Below, in pieces: positions 55,887 through 64,000 of a DNA stretch of 64,000 nt. Origin of the DNA: Adineta ricciae (lineage: Eukaryota; Rotifera; Eurotatoria; Adinetida; Adinetidae). A program made the translations under genes and the position numbers. The DNA is taken from positions 223,102 through 287,101 of the forward strand of contig CAJNOJ010000124.1 in NCBI GenBank assembly GCA_905250025.1, in the 5' to 3' direction. Every line of letters begins with the position of its first letter. The first letter of the stretch is position 1. The notes beneath the pieces were generated by a model. That model saw only the letters and a program-made list of their open reading frames with translations. It did no database searches and was not told the DNA's origin.

Positions 55887-57305
55887 TGTACGAGAATGGA
55901 ATGAAATATCAAATCAAAAACATGAAAACGATGAACGTGCAACTTCTATTATAGGCCAAACTTGAGACAATTAACTGTATTTATTTATTCCCTTTCATTG
56001 GTTATAACTTAGACATACACTCAGACATGATGTTTTAAATAAATAGGAACTATTTAAATAATAAATGACTAAACAGAAAAGAGGTGATGTGTACTTTTCA
56101 TAATTAAAACGTACCTCATGTTGAAAGGGTAGATTGAAACCTCCTCTGTAATAGAAGATCTTCGAGTCTTCTATTATGTTTCTCAAATCAACTCCACCTT
56201 TCTCTGAAATTCCATACAAAATGCATATCCTTGGTATAGAAAATATTTTCAAAGGACTCTTCTATTATAGAGAAGATTACATTCCTCAGAATAAATTTAG
56301 CGTAATAATTGGGAAAACAACATATTCTAAATCAGATCCGGCGAAAAAGATAGAAAAATTAATGTCGGAGTGAATAATTAATTCATAGTTTTGAGATCAT
56401 TTGTTCATGGTATCTCACTTGGAAATGTCGAGAGTGAAGATTAAAGGAGAAAACGGTTCATCAGTATGACTAGAGATTCAGTGACACTATAGTCAAATAT
56501 GATTAACAAGCATTTTCAAATTGCAGGTGAGGGATTGATTCCAATTTTCAGGTATTTATCTTTTGAACAAAAATAAGAAGTACTAAAATATAATGTAGCT
56601 TTAACTTGATCCTAAGCTTTATTTTGCGTATGAACATTCCGGTCTTTTAATTAATAGTTTATTCTATCACGAGACATTATCAAAACTACATTTATTACTC
56701 TATTGTGGCTCTACATGAGAGAAATACTTCTAAAAATGCAGAATTCATGATAAAATCACGAAAGCATTAAGAGGCCGAACATTGATTTGAGATATATTCA
56801 CGCGTTTCTCTTATAAGCCTGACCATTTCAATCTCACACACTGAATGTCATGCTGCTAGATGAAGCTGCCGGGTTTTGCATAACTGAATCTTGTAGTGGT
56901 TCAATATGTGTATTGGAATTCAATTTTAAGTAAAACCAAGATGTACGTGTGAATGTCAATTTGCTCATACTTTCCGTAATGAAAATGTGTTTTGATTTAT
57001 CATTTCGTATTTCAATGAGCACAACAAAGCCTGTAAAAGTTCGCAAGATCATATACTTCATTCTTTTATCACCACAGTAATGTCAGTTAAAACAGAACAA
57101 ATACATGAATATGAGGATTGTATAAAAAAAACAAGCCTAGATTGAAGAAGTACATATCATTTCTTTACTGGTATGTTTTATACTTCTATTATCATAAACT
57201 TTATATACCCATTTTTTTTTCTACATTGTTTTGATCATAATCCTTTTCTTCTCAGTATATAGTGTCGTTACAGGAATCTATTTATACATCATTCGTAGAT
57301 ATCAT
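55887..57305. other. Divergent intergenic region
   Basis: About 1.4 kb, AT-rich. Short frames at 56176-56373 (plus) and 56834-57061 (minus) are not recognised. No repeat or RNA gene seen. Confidence 0.4.
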
Positions 57306-58524
57306 ATGAAAATGTATAGTGCTTACATTCTACTGATCATTTGCGCACTCCATCAATACAATTATGGCAAAATATCTGCTGGTAAGTCCAGTAGAGTGGA
57401 TTAGAAAACTATATACGCGACGCTCCTTAGTGTTTGTGACATATTTATATAATGTACATCTGAGTACTCAAGTACGAGAGTGTGCTTCTCAAAGATTTTG
57501 AACTATGAGATATAAAAAATGCATCATTTTTATTAAATAATGAAACCTTTTTATTGGTATTTATAATTTAATCCTGCAATATTAATTATTCAGCTTAAAT
57601 AACATGGAACTACTGTTTTTCTGTGAATGACTTGTTTGATGCTTAAATATGTAATATAATTTCAGCAACATCTGCTCATAACTCGACAACAAAATCGAAA
57701 CAGGCTGAGAAATTCTTCTCCCACGTTTTAGGTAAATCAATTTAAATTGGCTTTGCGCTAAAATTTATTGATTCTTTCTCTTTTATGCTACATGTAGATA
57801 TAAACAGTGATGGTATGGTCAATTGGATCGATTTTGAAAGTGTTATTGAAGTCTGTCAAATTAACAAAATAACATGCAATGCATTATATTTCGATTTTCA
57901 TTAGTAGAGTATTGTATCGAAGGACGAAGCATCCAAAAATGCTCGATTAAAAGTTCTTCGTAAACGTCTTGAACAACATTTTCAAAAGTTTTTTTGGGAA
58001 CTACTTAAAGTGGGTGACAGTAACCAAGATGGTGATATTGATTTAAGTATATTGATTTCTTTCCTATGTATGGCACGAGAGTCATTTTTGTAATCTTAAA
58101 GACGAATGGCTTAATGTTTTGGATGATGTTGTAAACGATTTGAAGAAAACAAATGAGTTTCCTGATTGGTTTGAAGATCTTTTCAAATCTTTATGGCGCG
58201 CCAATGAGTTTTTCAGTAATTATGAGTTTTGTTCACTATCACTGTAATGCTTCAATTTATTCTTATAAAGATGAAAAAGCTGTATTAAAAGATGAATTTG
58301 CCAATATGTTAATAGCATGGGATATTGATGAAAACACTGCTGGAAAGTTATATGATTTCATTACTGAAAATGGGAAAAAAGCAATGGACTGTAAGTAACT
58401 CTAAATAAAAAAGATCTTGATTATTATGAATGTTGATTTTTTAGATCATCTCTTTGCGATATTAATGAAGAAATTCTTCCTCAACGAGATTCCCAATCAT
58501 ATATTAAACCTTGGTCGTGCTTGA
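57306..58524 (+). CDS. Secreted EF-hand calcium-binding protein, seven exons
   Basis: Too split to show as one frame. Exons: 57306-57381, 57666-57731, 57798-57850, 57908-58046, 58102-58215, 58271-58390, 58445-58524; all junctions are GT/AG and keep phase, giving 215 aa. Signal peptide MKMYSAYILLIICALHQY. EF-hand loops: DINSDGMVNWIDFE (standard spacing) and GDSNQDGDIDLNEW, the latter made by joining exons 4 and 5 (first acidic position shifted by a Gly-Asp start). The third unit DEKAVLKDEFANMLIAWDID is degenerate. The order, with FPDWFEDLFKSLW between hands, resembles sarcoplasmic calcium-binding protein/calexcitin types, but those lack a signal peptide. It probably binds calcium in the secretory path or outside cells. 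Confidence 0.75.
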
Positions 58525-58873
58525 ATACTATAATAAACATTCTTGCTTTGGTTTATTCATTCACATTTAGAAAACTCACGTGAATGTGCTTCTTCATAAA
58601 GCATAATAAAAACTATATCATGCGATCAACGTTATCTCTCTTCTTCTTAAATGATGTCATTGATGAAGGAAGTAATAGAAAATTATTTGAATACTTTTTA
58701 TCTCTGAAAGATATATTCATGTAATTTCGAAGAAAAAACTTTTAAGAAAGATGTGTGGTGGTCACAAAGAACTTTAACAATCGAACGACAAAAACTTACA
58801 TTCGAATTTCTATATTGTTTTAAGATAAAAAGCAAGAACAACTAAAGAAAAACAGCATTCAGTCTCGCTTACG
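58525..58873. other. Intergenic region
   Basis: 349 bp, AT-rich; nothing recognised. Confidence 0.4.
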
Positions 58874-59572
58874 ATGAATGACGTTGCTGTTGTCAGTATT
58901 GTTCGTTCTCTACACTCTCTTTGTTCAAAGAACTGGCCATTAATAGAAAGAATCGCCGGTGGAGAACCTGTGAAAGCACGATCTTGGAAATGGATGGTAT
59001 CGATCGTCAAGTGTATTATTGATCCTAATCGTAATAGATTATATAAAGTTCTCAAAACAACATCATGTGACTAAAATTATTCGCTATCCCCACTACAGGC
59101 GGATGGGTCATCTCCACGATACTGCTTTACTGAAACTATCATCATTACTTGACATCAGTGATGTCAATATCGGTAAAATAGGAGCGCCAATAACAATAAG
59201 TTCCCTTAGCGAATCCATTTTGCTTTTGTAAAGTGCATTTGATTTCTAAAATGAAAGTACGACGTAAATTTACAAAAAAAAACGTATGTGAACACGGCGA
59301 TATGTTTATGAAATCGGATAGTACATAAGGTATCCAAACAAAAGAACGTCTTTTATATAACTTGTTGCTATTGGTTGAAAAATTGAACAAAAAAGAGTTG
59401 GTTCAAAGTCACAAGAACTGCAACAGGTGACAGTAAAATCAATATATGTCAACATTTGATCAAATTACTAGCCTTCCAATTTTGTGTCGGTAATGAAGAA
59501 GGTGGTAAAGATGAGCACGAAGTTATTTCTTCTTTTTGGAAGCAGATGTGCTTGAGCTGTCCTCAATGAAAC
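58874..59572 (+). pseudogene. Trypsin-like serine protease pseudogene
   Basis: Pieces of an S1 protease in order but different frames: activation site ERIAGGEPVKARSWKWMVSI; then, after a missing stretch, IIRYPHYRR...HDTALLKLSSLLDISD around the catalytic Asp region; LQQVTVKSIYV near 59415; and FQFCVGNEEGGKDEHEVISS near 59475, where GGKDACQGDSGGP is expected. The catalytic His motif (TAAHC) and the GDSGGP serine are absent, and frames are broken by stops. It cannot encode an active protease. Confidence 0.65.
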
Positions 59573-59865
59573 ATTGCAACCAAACACTGCGAAAATTACT
59601 GACTGATGCAATCATTCACGGTTCTGACCTAGGAGAAGAGCTATCAGCTGGTATCTGCTCCCGTTTCCATCTCTCCGTTTTGCTCCATAGCTTGATAGAA
59701 ATCACTTTATTATTGCGTATAACACGAAACGACTAACAATCGGATTCTAGCCTTAGAAAGAAAGATATCAGTGATCAGAGGATAATAAACAATTCGTTTT
59801 TAGAGCAAAGTATTGAAGTTACAATGTATGAAATTCTAATTAGTCAGAAACGTTGAAATAAGTAT

Positions 59866-60414
59866 TCAATTGGTTCGCGGTTGACCGCATGTCTTAGCTG
59901 TACAACATGTACTTGGACCAGGGTTTAAATTAACGACACACGACATGGCATCATTGTTACATTGTCGACAAGCAACCATTTGATCACGAATTTTTTTCGC
60001 CTGTTGTAAACTATCTGCGATCACGGCAGCACTTGCTAAATTGAACTTTTCCGCAAGTAGCTTGCTCGCCTCCATACTTAATATTGATTGTTCGATACTA
60101 GCTACTAACGAATCTGTGAGACGAAACAAAATAACAGTAATGTATTGAGTGAAGTATTTCTAGCGCTCTTTATTGGACTTCAATTATAACTTACCGGTGT
60201 AGAGCCAACTCGCCCATGTGCAACCATGTTCTTTGTAACATTGATCATGCACATCACAGCAAGCGCCCTTTGAGCCGCAACTGGTAACGAAGGCATCACA
60301 ACCAAAATTGTCTCTCTTTTGTCGATGAATGTTCTCCGAGATTGATGCTGCGCCAATCGCGCAACTGTCGTACAAAACTGTTATGAATACAATAATTATG
60401 CAATAAGAACGCAT
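59866..60414 (-). CDS. Secreted phospholipase A2-like protein
   Basis: Two exons, 60414-60195 and 60113-59866, with an 81-bp intron; 155 aa. The ATG at 60414 starts a signal peptide (MRSYCIIIVFITVLYDSCAI); an upstream in-frame ATG at 60456 would hide it. After a basic site (RQKRDNF), probably for propeptide cleavage, comes GCDAFVTSCGSKGACCDVHD then QCYKEHGC: the CCxxHDxCY active-site helix of secreted PLA2 with the His-Asp pair. The second exon is helical and ends in a Cys-rich tail (CRQCNNDAMSC, STCCTAKTC). The calcium-loop glycines are not clear, so activity is uncertain. Secreted PLA2s cleave the sn-2 ester of phospholipids; digestive or defensive roles are both possible. Confidence 0.7.
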
Positions 60415-60643
60415 CCTGCTAATAGTTATTTCGTGCTTATTTACTCCACAATACACTTCCTACAAAAATCCTACGCGTCCTTTTGTATATATAACATTTT
60501 GAAGATATGTAAATAATTAGGCATTATTAAATGCACATTGCATATTGAAAACTGCATATATTTTGCCTGAATATTTACATAATACGAAAAAGTGCTTTTG
60601 TCTTTTATTTAAATGATGACGATAAAAATAGCAGAGAGTAGAA

Positions 60644-61586
60644 CTATATTATATTAGAAAATAAAATACTCTTTAAAACCTGTCTAACTTCACGATTATA
60701 CACAAACAGATCAACAATATCACATAATAGACATAGTTCAGCTGAGATGGACAAAATTCGCATGACAATCAGATCGACATAAGCATACGCCATGACAACT
60801 GTCATCACATAGATAGGCATCCATCCACCAACGAAGATAAAAAACATGAAGATCATATGTCGAAGAAGATGAACATCGCGCCGACTGATTTTAGTCTGAT
60901 GTTGTGCTCGTGGTTGGTTCTGATTAGTGGGATTAATCATACTGATTTGAGTTGCTCTTATTTCTGGTCGAACTCGCAGCGATGATGCACGGACATATTT
61001 GACTATGATACTATTGATAATCACATGACTCAACGATGGAATAATGACTACCAGAATCAATGTGTAGATTCGTTTCCATTTGACTGTTGTACAAGACTAA
61101 ATATTCAAACAGAATTATTAGAGATCTGTCATAGATCGTTATTTATATCTTTACCGATTGATCGATTAATATCGGTAATGAAAGTACAACACCAACACAC
61201 CATTGACTTAACACACAAATAGTAGCCCATCGTTTCGTTTTGAAAAATAATTTTGTTGGATACGCGATCAGACATAATCGATGGATCGAGACCACTGTGA
61301 AAGCAAGCGATACTTGGAAAGTGCACAGCACTTGAGCATACGATAGAAAACCACAAGTATTTACTGAAAATAATTTCAATGGATTAAATTCCAACATTAT
61401 ATAGTAGATCATCCAATAGAGTGCACAAACGATAATTGCCAAACATACATTGAGAGTGAACATATTGATTTGACAATGAAAACGTCGAATGCACAAAATT
61501 GTCAGAGAATAAATTAAAGATAAAAGAATAATTAAAGCGAATAAACCGATCTGTATCAAAGTAAATACCAGTGAGACAGTGGACAT
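60644..61586 (-). CDS. Orphan GPCR, two exons
   Basis: Exon 1 (61586-61155) and exon 2 (61096-60644) join across a 58-bp intron without frame change; 294 aa. TM1 (LFALIILLSLIYSLTILCI), TM2 (LNVCLAIIVCALYWMIYYI), loop-1 Cys (NTCGFLSY), TM3 ending SIHRLCLIAYP (HR in place of DRY), TM4, a loop-2 Cys supplied by the second exon (SCTTVKWKRIY), TM5, a long third loop (RPEIRATQISMINPTNQNQP), TM6 with GGWMPIY and TM7. The helices only add up to seven once the exons are joined. Membrane receptor, ligand unknown; same style as other bdelloid orphan receptors. Confidence 0.8.
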
Positions 61587-62947
<1,361 letters not shown>

Positions 62948-63139
62948 AGACAAGATTTTTTTTTTGTTTTGAGAAATTGTAATCATCCAGAATTCAAACA
63001 AATATTGAATAAAATAAGAACATTCGAGACGATTGCGCTTCGACATATTCCTCCTCTGCTTTTATGACTAACGAATGACTCGCTTTACATGCCAAACTTC
63101 TTATCAGTACTTACGCAACACATTTTACTTTATGCGACA

Positions 63140-63146
63140 TATAAAA
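63140..63146 (+). promoter_or_regulatory. TATA-like box before the NMNAT-like gene
   Basis: ACATATAAAACG lies about 32-38 bp before the ATG at 63178, which would leave a very short 5' leader. Inferred from spacing alone. Confidence 0.3.
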
Positions 63147-63177
63147 CGTGCTGTTGGAAAGCAGTTTAAACAATAGT

Positions 63178-64000
63178 ATGTCTACGAACGATTGTATTCT
63201 TTCACTTCCTATAAAAACTTATCTTGAACCAAGCGAGATATCGATTCTCCCTCAGCATCGTTTAAAAGCACGTCGAACAAATTTGATTCCGGCGATTTGC
63301 TTCTACAATGGTTCATTCGCACCAATCCATGCTGGTCATGTCAATGTATTACAGTCAGCGAAACAATATATTGATAGTTTAGGAACACATGAATTGCTAG
63401 CTGCGTACATGTCTCCGTCACATTCCGAATATCTTGCAGCAAAATTAAAATCAACTGAATTTCTGAGTATCGCGCATCGTCTAGCTATGATTCATCTAGC
63501 AGTGGAAAATCTCGATTGGGTGATGGTAGATCTGTATGAAACTTTTCAACCACGCACAACTCGTTTAGGTATTATCATGGATGCGTTTATGAAACGTGTT
63601 CGTTCACAATTGCCTGATGGAAATGAAATTGATGTATTTTGGTTACAAGGTGAAGATGCTCTGCGTTTTCCTCCTTTTGAAATAGCAATTCGGTTAGGAT
63701 TTCAACCTCTGTACGTTTTGAATCGTAATTCGAACGAGAATACCGCCGGCTCTAATCAAGATAAACGAGAAAACCAATGGCAAAAAAAGCGGGCATGCTC
63801 ATTGTTTCCAGAACGGTTGGTTCATCGATCCGATCACCAGGATTCTAGTCATATTTTTTTTCCTAGATCTCATTTAGTCAAAGCAACTGACCTGAACCTC
63901 TCGTCGACTGCAATTCGAAGATGTGCTAGCGAAGCTTCGGTAACACATGAACAACTTCAACTATGTACTCATCTAGATAATATTACATCGTATATCTTAC
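63178..64000 (+). CDS. Nicotinamide/nicotinate mononucleotide adenylyltransferase-like protein (3' end outside window)
   Basis: Open from ATG 63178 to the window edge (274 codons), no intron so far. Nucleotidyltransferase fold: ICFYNGSFAPIHAGHVNVLQ holds the G-x-F-x-P-x-H-x-GH motif that binds ATP, and NLSSTAIRRCASE matches the ISSTxIR element near the end of NMNAT proteins. Between them, VFWLQGEDALRFPPFEI resembles the GxD-xL segment. NMNATs make NAD from NMN and ATP. The first 40 residues are an extension relative to typical NMNATs, and about 60 polar residues sit before ISSTxIR. NAD synthesis and the ADP-ribosyltransferase at the other end of the window are both NAD-related, but the distance gives no reason to link them. 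Confidence 0.8.
   Translation, partial: MSTNDCILSLPIKTYLEPSEISILPQHRLKARRTNLIPAICFYNGSFAPIHAGHVNVLQSAKQYIDSLGTHELLAAYMSPSHSEYLAAKLKSTEFLSIAHRLAMIHLAVENLDWVMVDLYETFQPRTTRLGIIMDAFMKRVRSQLPDGNEIDVFWLQGEDALRFPPFEIAIRLGFQPLYVLNRNSNENTAGSNQDKRENQWQKKRACSLFPERLVHRSDHQDSSHIFFPRSHLVKATDLNLSSTAIRRCASEASVTHEQLQLCTHLDNITSYIL

Overview
This window looks like nuclear DNA of a bdelloid rotifer (Adineta/Rotaria type). It is AT-rich and compact, with very short introns (mostly 48-60 bp, GT...AG), metazoan genes (FEM1, aquaglyceroporin, GPCRs, GT23 fucosyltransferase-like, ubiquitin) and families I associate with bdelloids: an arginine ADP-ribosyltransferase fused to TPRs, an ionotropic glutamate receptor with a potassium-channel-like filter, orphan GPCRs with YRY/IHR-type TM3 ends. 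Intronless genes of fungal or bacterial appearance (MFS transporter, formamidase, SDR-glycosyltransferase fusion) sit among them. The genus is inference; no ribosomal or mitochondrial marker is present.

Region 1-14 kb (apparently unique): ART-TPR gene (-, leaves the window), a coiled-coil repeat protein (+), a three-exon FEM1 (-), a five-exon aquaglyceroporin (+), a four-exon membrane protein of three tandem two-TM modules (-), then two decayed Rab-type GTPase pseudogenes.

Region 14.4-40.5 kb is the key to reading the window. Single n characters at 17556, 23136 and 35189 join four contigs that overlap one another like a staircase. The repeated genes (MFS, formamidase, P450, glutamate receptor, 2OG oxygenase, GPCR) are most simply two alleles of one locus laid end to end, not a tandem array. 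The locus order is MFS(+), formamidase(-), P450(+), iGluR(-), 2OG oxygenase(+), GPCR(+). Contigs 2 and 4 share an exact 36-bp end overlap, so they probably form one haplotype (A) and contigs 1 and 3 the other (B). The GPCR is broken in both: a 106-bp deletion plus nonsense change in A, and a break at non-autonomous LTR-element sequence in B.

Region 40.5-64 kb (apparently unique): a secreted Gly-rich protein (-), an NHL-repeat pseudogene, a kinase gene lacking its activation-loop region (-), the SDR-glycosyltransferase fusion (+), a GT23-like enzyme (-), a five-fold LCCL-like protein (+), an orphan GPCR (-), a secreted EF-hand protein in seven exons (+), a trypsin pseudogene, a secreted PLA2-like protein (-), a second GPCR (-), a ubiquitin fused to a new Cys-rich tail (+), and an NMNAT-like gene that leaves the window (+).

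The genes do not form one pathway. The most unusual items are the ubiquitin-Cys-rich fusion, the SDR-glycosyltransferase fusion, the K+-filter-like glutamate receptor, the triple-module membrane protein and the locus where both GPCR alleles appear dead. Exon boundaries were worked out by hand from reading frame and GT/AG sites; no similarity search was run.
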